Shown piece by piece: positions 1 to 11,659 of a stretch of DNA of 64,000 nucleotides. This DNA is from Megalonaias nervosa (Eukaryota > Mollusca > Bivalvia > Unionida > Unionidae): the NCBI GenBank assembly GCA_016617855.1, contig JAECUM010003672.1, forward strand, positions 1 through 64,000, in the 5' to 3' direction. The position numbers were made by a program, and so were the translations under genes. How positions within the stretch are numbered: position 1 is the first letter of the stretch; each line of letters opens with the position of its first letter. Under the pieces are notes generated by a model. The model did no database searches and had not been told where the DNA came from. It worked only from the letters and a program-made list of their open reading frames with translations.

Positions 1-3000
1 GCATGGGATTGACAGAGGGTATTACCGAGGTCAGAATATAGGTATAGCAGGGAGTCTAGAGCCTATAGGGATCAGGGATGATTAGTAAGAGCTGAGAGGA
101 AATGATCTCCTGAGTAGGTCTGGTTATGGTTCCAGAGCCTATTTGAAGTCGCAGGCGATTTGCATCAAGTTAGATAGTCTGATCCGACGAGTAGATTCGA
201 TAGGTAGGAACTTGAAGGATCAAGGGCAAAAGTATTAGGTACGATTGCGACAGTTTGCATTATATCATCGTAACATTTTATCATCACAAAATAGAATAAA
301 CATTAGAATCAAAACGAAAAAAATTGGAATCCGTCATCGACGCGTGTCTTTGTCAAGAGTTTATTGATTTTTTTATTCTCCCAACACTATGCATGTCTTT
401 TATCAAAGGATTGGATTAATAGTTTAGCTCCTGAATTTTCTTTATCACCAAATTGGACCAATCTGTGTAGCCCTTGAATGTATTTTATCAGTAGATTGGC
501 CTTTATCAGTATGTTGTACTAACAGGTGTAGGCCCTTCGTGAAAATATTCTACAGTTTTAAACCAACCGTCTGCATTTGCATGCAGATCCTATAGTACAA
601 GATTTAAGCACTCCAATGGTAAACCGATTATAACATAATGATACTCAACATTTAATAACTTTAAATTTCAGAATGATCATGATCAAATCTATATTTATCA
701 GTATTGACAAATATGAACCATTGATTTATTTTTATCTGCATGTGTAGCAACATGTGTTTTCAATTCTGCACCAATGAGTCAATTTCAGTAATGAGTTTTC
801 CCAACTCAAGTATATAAAAGGACTGAAAATGCATCACTAAAATATTGTCTTTTTCAATTACAACTAGAATAAGCTCTCAAAATAGTCTTGTTACCAAACG
901 TTTTCTTTCATTATCAGCCATTTCCTGGCCAGCCAAACCCATATATACCCTATTTGATATTCATCCATTTCTAGTCTGATTCCCGTTCTTCCATGCTATT
1001 ATTACCATGAGTCCTTCATGCACTTTTATTTTAAGCGAATAAATCATTCGGCGTCTCTGTGTCTGAGTTGTTTCATATATTTCGGTCTGCTTCACGTACT
1101 TCCCGCCTGCTTTCCAGCATGCATTTTGGAGTGGAAATGGATACGAAGTGCTTGCGTGGTTTAAAATTCAAATTGTTTGAAAGAAATTAATCATTTTCAT
1201 ACAGACTTCAGCAATCTGGTGCGTTCATTTAGTCAGGTGTAGATCGCAATGAATCATGGAGTCGCAATGAATCATGGAGAAAAATATAGGTTATTTTCTT
1301 CCAAATTAAAAAGAACAGAACAAAACGTGGCTTGTAAAGCATCTAACAATAGATAAAATATAGTCTTGGTCATAAAAAACATTACATTTTTGTCAGTTAG
1401 TTGGCTTTGTGTTTATGTATGTGCATGCGTCTCTCTCAGACTATGAAGGACTCACGGTATTAATTCTACTCCTTAGTATACCTGTCGGTACGCCATCACG
1501 TTAAAACTTCAATAAATCTCAATTTCTAAATACTCAAAATGTAACCTATATCTCTCAGTATAGACCCATCCTTGCTGCAAGCGTCTGCATGGAGAAAACT
1601 GTATGATGCGCAGCGTTCTTTATATTTTGAATTTTGTTTTCTATATTTGTTTCCAATTTCGCACCAGAAGATTCGGGTGCTTCATTCGGAACAGCCACGG
1701 CTATTTTGCGAGAAAAGAAAAAAAAAAACTACGCGTCGGATGTATTTCAAAGTACTAACTTTACAGAAAAATCACACATTTTTCTCCACAAGAAGGAAGC
1801 TCCAATCTCTTTGGACGATCTATAAGTTAGGAAGAAGATATAGTTCGATGCACTCGTAGCTTCTTGGTGAATCCTTATTAGTAAATGTTTAAGGTGGTTG
1901 GCATGGCACCTACTGGCATATATTTGAGGCATCATCCGAAGGATTGACCTCCAAGTTGTGAATGGCTATTTTTTAGTACTGAATAGTCCGATAAAAAGAC
2001 TGAAGTTACATGAATAGAGCACTGTCTCTATTTTATCAGCTACAAATAAGATAAGCTATCGATGGATAATCTTTGCTAAAATTAAACTTTTATCCAAACA
2101 CGTGTATATTCTGTTGTCATCCACTCTTAGATTGGTTCCAATTGTTCATATAATTTGTATCGCAAGTCCCGAAGCACAGACGGTATGAGTTATATATTGG
2201 TAACAGGTCTAAAAATGGTGAAGATGAAAGATGAATATATAGGGTTTTGGACAGCAATGATTAGTTGATAACGAAAAGTAAAATTTTAGTACAAGGAATC
2301 TTTTGAAAGCTTTTAATATTTGTTACTGAAAAAAACAAGAAACAATATTTTACAGATGGAATTTAGGTCGTTTTACAGACTTGACTATGGAACACTCACT
2401 ACTGAAATTAGCACCGGATTCTTTAGGTGCGGAATTGAAAACACGTTTCAAACAGCATGATAAACAAATGACGCGACTTGTATGGTTTTCTTCTTTCAGA
2501 AGTTTGCAAAGATGGGTCTATACTCATAAATATAGGTTTGATCGTGAGCATTCCGGAATTTAATGTCATGGTATTTTTTTTATTTATTTTTTTTTTTTTT
2601 TTTTATTTTTTTTTATAAAATTGGTGTTTTCTTAGGTTTACTATGGGAGCTGAATTAGAACTGGGAAACCTGAAAATAGCATTGAAAGGGAGGAAACTCC
2701 TGTACGGCTGTCAACATCCATGAGCAAAATTCTTTCTCTTTCTGACGAATGAGAGAGACAGACGGGGAAAGGGCTTTCTCGCTGATATGTTGCACATTTC
2801 TTCTGCTAAAGGCACACCATACGGATTTTTTTTATTCCTTCTTAGCAAGACATTTTTATTTGAAGAATCGATAGCCATTCCATCGCGTTAATTCTAATTG
2901 CCCGAACAGTACTTCACTTTTGCTTGCTTTAAAACGATATCAGGAAAACTTGAAGGAAAGTCTATGAGGAACGGTCCATCTTGCCATCGTAACTGTCAAT

Positions 3001-3162
3001 GGAAACCGAAAATTTCATTTTCAGACAAATCATAATTATTAATTTGATGAAGATAATATTATTCCTTTCTGATTTGTTTATGAACTTGTTTCTTTTATTT
3101 TCTTCTTTATTTCTTTCTTTGATAACCTACAGCGTTTTCTGAATTCTGCAAATTATTCGCAG
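1..3162. other. AT-rich intergenic DNA, no gene recognised
   Basis: I see no coding region, RNA gene or transposon with recognisable domains here. Short open frames around 1572-1859 and 2381-2563 have no family resemblance and read as noise. Minor items: a TATA-like stretch (TATATAAAAGG) at about 810-820 on the + strand with no supported gene behind it, a 19-bp direct duplication at 1244-1281, and a T-rich run at about 2574-2616. Confidence 0.6.
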
Positions 3163-3187
3163 GTGCTAAATCCATGTCAACAAAGTC

Positions 3188-3369
<182 letters not shown>

Positions 3370-3644
3370 AAATTATAAATATACACCAGACAAAACGGAA
3401 AGTGCTATCCCTGGATTCTATAGAAGAATGCGTGAGAATAATAGGCAGAATTAATATTTAATACAAATAATACTATCATACAGGTTAGAGAAATTTTAAT
3501 TCGTACTATAAGGAGATTCGAACCCAGGTCCGCGGGTAAATGGCACCCATCGCCTTGCCTGCACACACCAGTCCATATTCCGTCACGACTAAGCATGCAT
3601 CACCAAAAAATGATGCGAATGAATCTTTGTTATATGCACTCGTT

Positions 3645-3646
<2 letters not shown>

Positions 3647-3716
<70 letters not shown>
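3647..3716. repeat. (TA)n microsatellite
   Basis: Pure TA run of about 70 bases. Confidence 0.97.
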
Positions 3717-3719
<3 letters not shown>

Positions 3720-4579
3720 ACCTGATGTACACGAAAGAAGAAACTAGCAACTTTTAATTTGACTTGGGCATAATACATTCCTCAGAAAGAGGTGTGGGCA
3801 GCCTTAATTCCCCAAATGGGGTCCATCGCTAATTTCAGCAATTAGTCAGTCTCTTGCATTGTATACGTGCACTGGCCTAAGACGCAAACTTCAGTCTCAA
3901 GCAATAGGTGGAATCAAAGTACGTTGACATAAACTCTTCTGTGTATTAGCCACTCAAACGTTGGTGGCATAGCGATGTTCATTGCGCAAGACCGGATTGG
4001 GGGTGAGGATGCGGAAGTAGGAAACCATAGATTATTATTTGAACCACAAACTCAGCTGTGACTGATGCATTATGCACAAGTGGTAGCTTCTGTCAGGCAT
4101 TACACAATTAAAGAACAGTTAAGTCTCTGAAACTTTTATATTGGTGTAATGTTTTGTATGTTTTTGTTCTTTTTTTAATTTAAAAAATGTAATACAGAGC
4201 ATCTCTGGTAGCAGGATACTTCTTAACCATGTCTAGTTCAGAGGTATCTCCCTTAATTACTTTGATAGCATGGTTCTGTTCTAGTTAAATTGGCAATCTA
4301 AGATTTTTCCATAACACAACCTTATGTTGATGTAGAAAAAGGTCAATTCATTTCAACCCTCACCCCAAATTGTAAAAATAGGACTCTGAAGTGGTGAAAA
4401 TGTTTTTTTGCAAGCAACATGTTTATGGTTAATGAATGAAAATCGGGATTTACCTTCTAGTGATTAGTTCTAGTCCTATTTTCAACATTTACTGTTACGT
4501 GTAGCAGTCCTTGTGAGGCGTATGACAAAACGACCGAAACTTTTTCCAGCTACATTCTGTTTCTTAGAGAAAGACTCAA

Positions 4580-4830
4580 AATACTATTCATCCGCACACA
4601 CTGTTCTAACTTGTTGCCTGCTCGCATAAAACACTACTTATCTACACACACTGTTCTAACTTGTTGCCTGCTCGCATCAAACACTACTTATCTACACACA
4701 CTGTTCTAAGTTGTGGCCTGCTCGCATAAAACACAACTTATCTACACACACTGTTCTAACTTGTGGCCTGCTCGCATAAAACACTACTTATCTACACACA
4801 CTGTTTCAACTTCTTGCCCGCTCGAATAAG
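4580..4830. repeat. Minisatellite, 50-bp unit, about 5 copies
   Basis: A 50-bp unit containing CTGTTCTAACTTGTTGCCTG and CTCGCATAAAACACTACTTA is repeated head to tail about five times. Inner copies differ at only one or two positions; the first and last are more degenerate. Confidence 0.92.
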
Positions 4831-4944
4831 CGGATGTTTACAATGCTTGAGGGAATACGGGCTCACCCAGTGACCTTAATGTACTCACAAGTTTCTGAGA
4901 TCGGAGGGCTGTTGACGACTTGCCAACCCCAGTTTGTATTCCTA

Positions 4945-6087
4945 TGAGGCGCCGTAGCGGACAAAAGCTGGTCTAATGAGAAAATTGCAGTTGAAATTTC
5001 GATGTCCTAGGTCGAGAAATCCAGTATCACGTATTGGATCAAATTTCATGTCCTTAAAGTTCCATTTTCTCGATCGAGATTTTAGATATTATATGTTGAA
5101 TTATACAGTGGTGGTTTAAAGTTCTATTTCCTATGTCGACGTTGGTTGAGATTTCAATATCATATGTCGAGAATCCTAATTCAAACGTTGCATGTAACTG
5201 TTTGTGATGAAAGTTTTATTTCATATGGCGTATATTTAGATTTCGTCTGTTGAATTTCACAGCAAAGAGAAGCAGCCTTCTTGTTTAAAAATAACGCGGT
5301 CCGTTCACGAGAGCGTCCTCTAGCGAAGAAATTCATAGTAATTCTTGACCTGTGAATGTTAACTTTTAAACTGTAAATGCATGAAATGTAATGGCGCCTC
5401 ATAATTGAATATACGAATGATGTATCGTAATACTCGATATTATTTTGAATTGTTAAAGCGGACATTGTGAAATGTTATTTTTAACACCAGCACATCGTAT
5501 CACCATATAAAAATAAAAATTCTGACAAGCACAATAAAATGTCCAACCACCGCTGTGTAATTCAACAGATACAATCTAAAAACTCAACATACGAAATGGA
5601 ACTTTCAGCACAATCAATGTGATTCAACATGTTAAATTGAAACTCTCGACATATGACATTAAAATTTCAACAACCGCCGTGTAATTCAGAAGATACAATC
5701 TAAAAATCGACATTGGACATCGAATTTTCAACCAGCACTGTGTAATTCAACAGATGAAATGTAAATACTCAACATACGAAATGGAACTTTCAACAAAAAC
5801 TCTTTGAACCAATACGTAAATTAGGAATTTTCGAGGTACGACATTGAAATTTCAACCACCGCAGTGCAATTCAAACGACACAATATTAAACCTCGACATA
5901 AAAAATATAACTTTCAGCCACAACTGTTTAATTCAACAGATACAATCTAAAATCTCGACCTAGAAAATGGAACTTTAAGAGCAAGCATTTTTGATACAAC
6001 ACGTCAAATTGGAATTCTGAACATGGACATTAACATTTCAACGGCAACGTTCTGATTGGACAAGCTTTTGTCCGCTACGGGGCCTCA
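4945..6087. mobile_element. Foldback-type non-autonomous DNA transposon with TA target duplication
   Basis: The left end starts TGAGGCGCCGTAGCGGACAA and continues AAGCT. The right end is its reverse complement with a single mismatch over about 25 bases. Each end is flanked outside by TA (4943-4944 and 6088-6089), as for Tc1/mariner-type integration. Inside the ends, both arms are built from degenerate subrepeats of about 60-65 bp containing GTGTAATTCAACAGATACAA and GGAACTTTCA motifs. They read in one direction in the right arm (about 5520-6060) and in the opposite direction in the left arm (about 4985-5260). No transposase is visible; a 94-codon minus-strand frame at 5181-5465 resembles nothing I know. 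The foldback class is inferred from architecture, not from a named family. Confidence 0.75.
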
Positions 6088-6199
6088 TATACTCCCTATT
6101 TATCAGGAATATTAATTTGGTAGTAAAGTGAGAGGGATATGGAAACTCCCAAGCCTGGCTCCAACTGGGAGTTATATTTTAATTTAGAACTTGTTGTAG

Positions 6200-6403
6200 C
6201 ATTGCCATCATTCGGCGATCAAATTGTGTATTCTTGCTTTATTATTCACACCTTTTGTTACAGCATTGGTTGTAATCGGCGCTGGAAGATACTTCCTTGG
6301 ACCTATTAGATCAAAGCCGGCCCTACGGAAAGACAATACGCAGACGGTGATAATGCACGACGATCTAATGCGGTATAAGGCATTGCAGGATAAGGGCAAA
6401 GGT
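6200..6403 (+). CDS. Possible internal exon, protein with one membrane segment, unknown
   Basis: A 68-codon open stretch follows an acceptor-like TTGTTGTAG and ends at a donor-like AAAG|GTGTGTG. It has no good start codon and opens directly after an in-frame TAG that would be part of the acceptor. The translation has a hydrophobic segment (LCILALLFTPFVTALVVIGA) followed by a polar basic tail (RSKPALRKDNTQT, then MHDDLMRYKALQDKGKG), as in a small single-pass membrane protein. I do not recognise the family. It lies 110 bp from the foldback element. The opposite strand is also open over much of the same interval, so chance is a real alternative. A spliced transcript would settle it. Confidence 0.25.
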
Positions 6404-6603
6404 GTGTGAGACAGATATCTTTCTCTCAAACGCACTTAAGCAGGCCAAAAAAAAACCTGCCGCTTACACATCACAACTTTGTGTGTCGTTCCGGCAGGAG
6501 TTTTCTTTTTCTTTTCTTTTTGCTCGTAGGGCCGGTGTACAATGGGTCGCACGTTAGAAATAGGTCAAGAAAGCAGTTAAACCTACCTTTCTGCCATTTT
6601 TGC

Positions 6604-8095
6604 TGTTAAATTGCTGGAGTTTCGAATTAAACCGAAGTTTCTTTAGTAGCACGGTCACTATATTTGCATGGGCGAATCTGTTTTCAAGCAAACATATGTG
6701 ATGTAGTTCACCGTCTTTGATAACCTAAATAATACCGTAAATTTTGGACTTACATTTCTTTGAACACATGCATACAAGAGTTCCTCCTCATTATCTATTC
6801 AATTTTTTAAATATTAAGACTAGACATTACAAATATTGGACGCAGACGACACAGTTTTTGCTGAAATGGACTGTTTTAGAAACCAAAAAAATGGATATTA
6901 AGCATTCTGTCTGATTTAATTTCTCCCATGGCGACAGATTTGAAATTATAAATTGATGAGCGAAACATGACTAAGTTTTGTGCATTTGTTATATCCTTGT
7001 TGCTTTTCGTTTATAAAATCGGTAGTGGGTACAAAAACAAACGGGAGGGTGTGCGAATACTATACTCCCAGAAAGTTTCCATTACGATGAATAGTTTTTC
7101 TAGAACACTCTATTGCGACATAGTTCAAGTGAATATGTATACAAAGACGACTTAGTAAACAATTATTAATTCCTGTTTAATATCAGTCTTTGGACATCAG
7201 TGATCAGAGTTTTTCAGTTGTGTTTAGATATAATCTGAGATAAATTATTTATTTAAATTATTCATTGGAATTACAAAGTGCTCATTGAGTTTTGGCTAAA
7301 ATCACTATCTTGGGATTATTGCTACCTCAGAGACATTCTGGATTATATCATTGTGGTACATCAGGATATTCAAAACTCTTGGTACATCAAAAAGTTCAAG
7401 AACATCATTTGCACTTGTTATAGGACATTTCGGATTATTTAGGATTTAATACACAATACTGTGAGTGTCATTTGAATTTTCACTTTGTATTCTAGGGGAA
7501 TAAAACTATTTCCTGATGTTACTGAACTTGTTGGTTTTGCTTCTTTCAATTACTCAGTTTAAGCCCTATAGTCGTAACGTTATGCTTGAGGTAATTCCCG
7601 AGACAAGTCTGACATGGATTTTGACCACGAGGCTGTTGACATACTTTTCTGAGGTGGGATTATTTGACTGGGTGGCATCAGCCACGTTACGCACAATATC
7701 CTGGACAATATTAGAAATATTAGCAACTTGAGTCAGACTAAAAGTAGACGCGAGTATTCATACCAATAGGAGGTGTTATCTTGTATCAACAAATGGAATT
7801 ATAATCCTCCTTTAACTGAAAATATCAAATCCAATATGTATTCAGTTATTGATCCTACAATGTGATTATGAAAGCACATCAACAATATTTCCTATTTTCC
7901 ATGCATACATGGTTCAATGTTCGGGGGATGGGGGTGGTCGGATAATTGACATATGATTTAGACATTGATGCATATGATTCTGGTTGTAAAAACTTACTGC
8001 AGCTTTTTTTACTGGTACCGCATGTGATCTGAATGGTCTGGTTCAATAACATCCCGCGATACCAACAGGCTCGACATCAATGTCAAAAGCTGCAA
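6604..8095. other. Intergenic, includes possible solo LTR
   Basis: No gene recognised. The portion from about 7187 is described separately as a possible LTR; the rest is unremarkable AT-rich DNA. Confidence 0.5.
7187..7600 (+). mobile_element. Possible solo LTR of a Ty3/gypsy element
   Basis: The segment around 7430-7560 carries TTCTAGGGGAATAAAACTAT and then TTGTTGGTTTTGCTTCTTTC. By eye this resembles the downstream part of the LTR at about 19355-19410 (TTTTCTAGGGAAATAAATTA, then TTGTTGGCTTCACTC). The AATAAA would serve as the polyadenylation signal of the LTR. Neither end of the repeat could be fixed and no target duplication was found, so this rests on partial similarity only. Confidence 0.3.
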
Positions 8096-8113
8096 AGCTG
8101 ACGGGTGCTACGT

Positions 8114-8484
8114 TTAATGGTTTAGTTTGGAGCTTTGAGACGTCCAGTCCACGCATGGGGATTTAAGATTGCCGGCGCCATTGGAAAATACGAACACGTC
8201 GTTTTGGTCGGCGTTAGAAACGATGTTTCGAAACGCAACGAGGTCGGCTTTGGTCGCATAGTTGGCAGAGAATAACGGGATTTCTGCCTGAACACGGTGT
8301 TGGTTTGGGGGTGTACGTCCGAATATCTCCACAGGCATGGCAACAATTTTACTATGTGCCGAAAAGCGGCCGCCTCCAAATTCGCATCGGAGGGTAAAGA
8401 AACTCGCTTCCACAAGTATTCGTTATTTGGTTGTGCTCGAGCCCCTTTAACACAGCGATGGACATGTGGCCGCAAACTGGTCAA
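8114..8484 (-). pseudogene. Decayed Polinton block A fragment, unknown structural-type gene
   Basis: Two overlapping minus-strand frames (8114-8413 and 8122-8484) cover the same DNA, which suggests a frameshift between them. The first contains SANYATKADLVAFRN and, a little further on, DQNDVFVFSNGAGN. This parallels FATRADLTEYTS and VDVVIFEDQN in the minus-strand frame at 19772-20245 of block B, so the two are probably copies of one element gene. Its function is not recognisable to me. No intact start-to-stop frame survives. Confidence 0.4.
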
Positions 8485-8860
8485 TCGGGGTTTTATAATT
8501 GGGAGCGTGAAATACGTTAGCGGCAGTGCCTGCTGATATCGTACCCCTCGATCTACGAAAATACAAAATTAGTTCAGCAAGCGGTGCAAAGTCTTATGAA
8601 TCGAAGAAGAGAAGGTGGAACGGAGTCACTCGAAACGCTGCCCAGTGCGTTCCGTGCTTTTCAGCAGAGTATATGTTTAATATGCGGCTTTCGTGTCCGC
8701 GGTGCCAGGGTAGCGATAGCTACTCGCACATGTACGCCCAGAAAAAGTGCTGTGAGAGATGGGCTAACAGCAATTGTTAAAAGTTGAAAAAGTCCTTTAT
8801 ATGCTTTATATGCTTCCATGCAGGTGCAAACGACACCTTTTGTTCTTTACTTTTCTGTTT

Positions 8861-9040
8861 TTACTTCTTTTCAGGTAAACCATTGAGAGTGAAACCACAG
8901 ACTCTGCCAACCGAGTCGAGTGCTAACGCCTTGACTTCGGCTACCAGAACTGGAATAGTATAGGCAAGAAGAGGTAGAATGCCGCCGTCGTGGTGCACGA
9001 GATTCATGGCTGAGGCCGAAAGTTCAATGTCAATGCGCAT
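8861..9040 (-). CDS. 59-aa hydrophobic ORF in Polinton block A, remnant of small element gene
   Basis: An uninterrupted frame from ATG (9038-9040) to TAA (8861-8863) encodes 59 residues. After a polar start it carries HHDGGILPLLAYTIPVLVAE and then KALALDSVGRV, an Ala/Leu-rich hydrophobic stretch. Block B has a similar protein at about 20374-20646 on the minus strand, with DGIFPFIAVILALL followed by AVAKVVAFGAVRSA. The shared layout (Gly-Ile-hydrophobic-Pro then Ala-rich segment) in two independent Polinton relics argues that this is an element-encoded small membrane-interacting or core protein. That role is inference. It may be only the open part of a longer decayed gene. Confidence 0.45.
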   Translation of the reverse strand: MRIDIELSASAMNLVHHDGGILPLLAYTIPVLVAEVKALALDSVGRVCGFTLNGLPEKK

Positions 9041-9219
9041 TTTGCCTTATGGGAGGCTTCCAGGTACTTGACCTGAGTTGTCGTCTGGCTGAGTGTGGAA
9101 CGCCCATAAGGTTACAAGTGCAAAGCTGCAAGGAGACTCCGCTGCTGTAGGCCTTTATATAGGCGGCAACTATTTCAAGCTGGCTTTTGGAGAGGGACAC
9201 TAGTCTTTTTTGTGGCACT

Positions 9220-10265
9220 GTATTAAGTGCGAGAGCATGTAGTGTGTTTTATATGCAAGGCATCAATAACACCAGTGCCTTCGAGCAGAAGCATTTTGTC
9301 TAAGAGGATGGCGGCAATAGCCTGTACGTAGCAAATGTGCTTTTGCGACTTTTGTCATTAAGTACAAACTGTTTGGCCAAGTCGAGGTTTCCAGGCTAAA
9401 GTAGCATATTGAGTAATGGGCGCAAAGTCAGGTCGCGTCCCATGACGCTCAGGGTGTAACGGTTAGCGTTGGCCACTTTGTTGTTGGCATAGTTTAGACT
9501 TAATAATTTAGCTGTGTCACGTCCTAAGAGTCAACGAAAATGTGTCGGTGTGCGGTGATACCTTGCTGGGCGTTGATTTACCAGAAGAAGTGGTCGTTGG
9601 TAGTATTTCTCTGGGTGTTTGTGGTTGCGCCTTGAAAGACCACTGTTCTTATGACCTCCTGCATGACGCTGAGCAGATTGGTCTACAACACCAGCGACGG
9701 TGCTACAGTCGTCGTCTAAATCACAAGCTTTGTGAGCGTCACCTTGCCTTCAGCTGCGGAAGCGGCACGAAAGATTACGTCATAGTGAATATTCGAGTTA
9801 GCTCGAAGGTGTGTGCTTGGCGCCAAAGATAACCTTACACACAAAGCAGGAAAGGTTCCCGTGCTCGTCCATGTGTGCCTTCCGCAGCGCAAAGCCTAGG
9901 CTAAATTTGCAGTTAATGGACATTCTTAATTCCGTTTCGGCAGTTCCTGTGGCATTTCTTATTCGTTATACCACACACTGGACATCGTCGTCATAGTCTG
10001 TTGCATCCAACCCGAACATCATAAATAGAGCAATACTATGGGCATTATCGGCATTATAGCGAGCAACACCTAGAATGATGATGACAATATCAACGTTACC
10101 AAGACTGGACGGAACCTCTTTGTTATCAATCTGATAGCAGGCTCTGTTGGACAATGACATAACACAGAGCATTGTGCGAGGTTCAACCGCACTCTGGCCG
10201 AAGGGCTGATTCGGCACCAGTACACCCGGATTATGTTGATTTCCGAGAGTTCGACTGCACAGCAT
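9220..10265 (-). pseudogene. Broken minus-strand frames of Polinton block A, probably structural genes
   Basis: Conceptual minus-strand translation gives coherent pieces separated by stops and shifts: an NRYTLSVMGRDLTLRPLLNM stretch at about 9400-9475, AIAAILLDKMLLLEG with VIDA at about 9250-9330, and an Asp-rich frame (DATDYDDDV) at 9966-10265. The second piece resembles VILFDKAMLFQG plus VIDA in block B (20832-21134). I cannot assign a specific capsid or packaging function. The density of partial frames on one strand, together with the polymerase fragment upstream, supports a decayed gene cluster. Confidence 0.35.
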
Positions 10266-11133
10266 TCGACAACTGACGTTGTGACCGTCCTAAACGGTGA
10301 GGTAACGCGGTTAACATGTATAATTTCATTCGCTAAACGGCGATGGCCAATTCGTTTGAAAAAAATACTGCCTTATCTCTTCTACCTTGGTGCGGTTTCT
10401 TTATATGCCTGGAGATCTCGAAGGCGGGTAACGTTGTGCCACCGTTCGTTGTGCCACTGTGTGTTTGTTCAAGGTGTTCAACCTGGCTGAGAGGCTTGAC
10501 ATTCCAGGCCAGTCATCTATATACCATTTTTCGGGTGCTGGTGTTCAGCTTAGATGATTAGTTCAAATTGTCCCTATAGGTACCCAACTATCACCCAAGG
10601 ACATTCTTATCCTTGGGCTAGACAGAAGAGCTCAATAATATATTCTACAGTCAATGCACGTTGCTCTTGCTGGGTATGGTAGCGGCCATATGCCCATGTT
10701 GTGGAGCCGTCAGGGGTAATCAATTTGTATGCGGTGTCTATTGGACTGAGGATCGTTTTCGCGATTTGGTACATCCCCGTTTAGCGGGTGCAACAGGTCG
10801 GCCTATGCAACAGGTTTGAGGTTCCATGGCGAAATTCCTTAGTGTATGAGTTTGTTTTGCGAAACATCTGGTTGATTTCCTCGATGTAGGCCTTCTAAAT
10901 TCTATATATCTTGGGACGGCAGACGACATTCTCGGCAATAGTCTTGCTGGAGCATTTACCCTTGAACTTTCTTGTTGACCATGATATGAAATGAATGCAG
11001 TTTGTGGTATCTGATTTATTCATAGAGGCTGGCATCTTCGTCCATGTCGCTATAAACGTCGTCGTTCTCGATCTGCTGCAACAGACTGTCAGAGTATTTC
11101 TATAGAATGCCCGCCTTTTCGCAGTAGCGTGTC

Positions 11134-11548
11134 TTAATATGTCCATTGCAAGATTTGTACACGAGAAACTTGCTGAGGTCTGAAATATACTGCCACGTGT
11201 AAACTGGGCCGTTGAGTTTGAGTTTGGTGCGTGTTGCTTTTATCTGGATTGCCGGAAAGTCCCCCTTCCATTGGTACGTTCAATGTCTCGAAATCCGCAT
11301 TGATGATGTATGGGATGTACGGGATACTAAGCTGCTGGTGGTGCTTTTGGAAGGCTTGGATATTCTTGCCTGGCTCTTGTAAGGACACGCGCGGGGGCAT
11401 TTCATCTATACTATTGTAGTCTTTAGTGTGTGGTTCCAGCAGGCCGATCCGGCTGAGGACGTGAAGACATTGGCGGCAAACGTGTTTCTTGCCGTAACAA
11501 TCGCTGTGCATCATTACCAGACGGCTTAGATTCTTTATCCAGACTTAT
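11134..11548 (-). pseudogene. Family B DNA polymerase fragment (exonuclease region), Polinton type
   Basis: The minus-strand frame reads WIKNLSRLV, then a CRQCLHVLSRIGLLEPH Cys/His segment, then PGKNIQAFQKHHQQLSIPY, and IINADFETL. A Cys-rich knuckle followed by a [YN]-A-D-F-E exonuclease-I motif is the layout of the N-terminal half of protein-primed polymerases of Polintons and related viruses. The Tyr/Asn change and loss of frame downstream indicate decay. The palm domain (motifs A, B, C) is not found in the adjacent DNA. Block B and block C carry other parts of the same gene type. Confidence 0.65.
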
Positions 11549-11659
11549 TGGCTCTTTTCAGTTTGACCTTCGGTGCATGTGAGCAGTAGAGAAAACTAAA
11601 AAGCCCTGGCCAGTGGTCATATTCACTCTCATGTTTCAGCTCGTGCTAGCAGACACTGA

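Noticed and set aside
810..830. TATATAAAAGG as a promoter
   Set aside because: Common by chance in AT-rich DNA; no exon, motif cluster or gene follows it.
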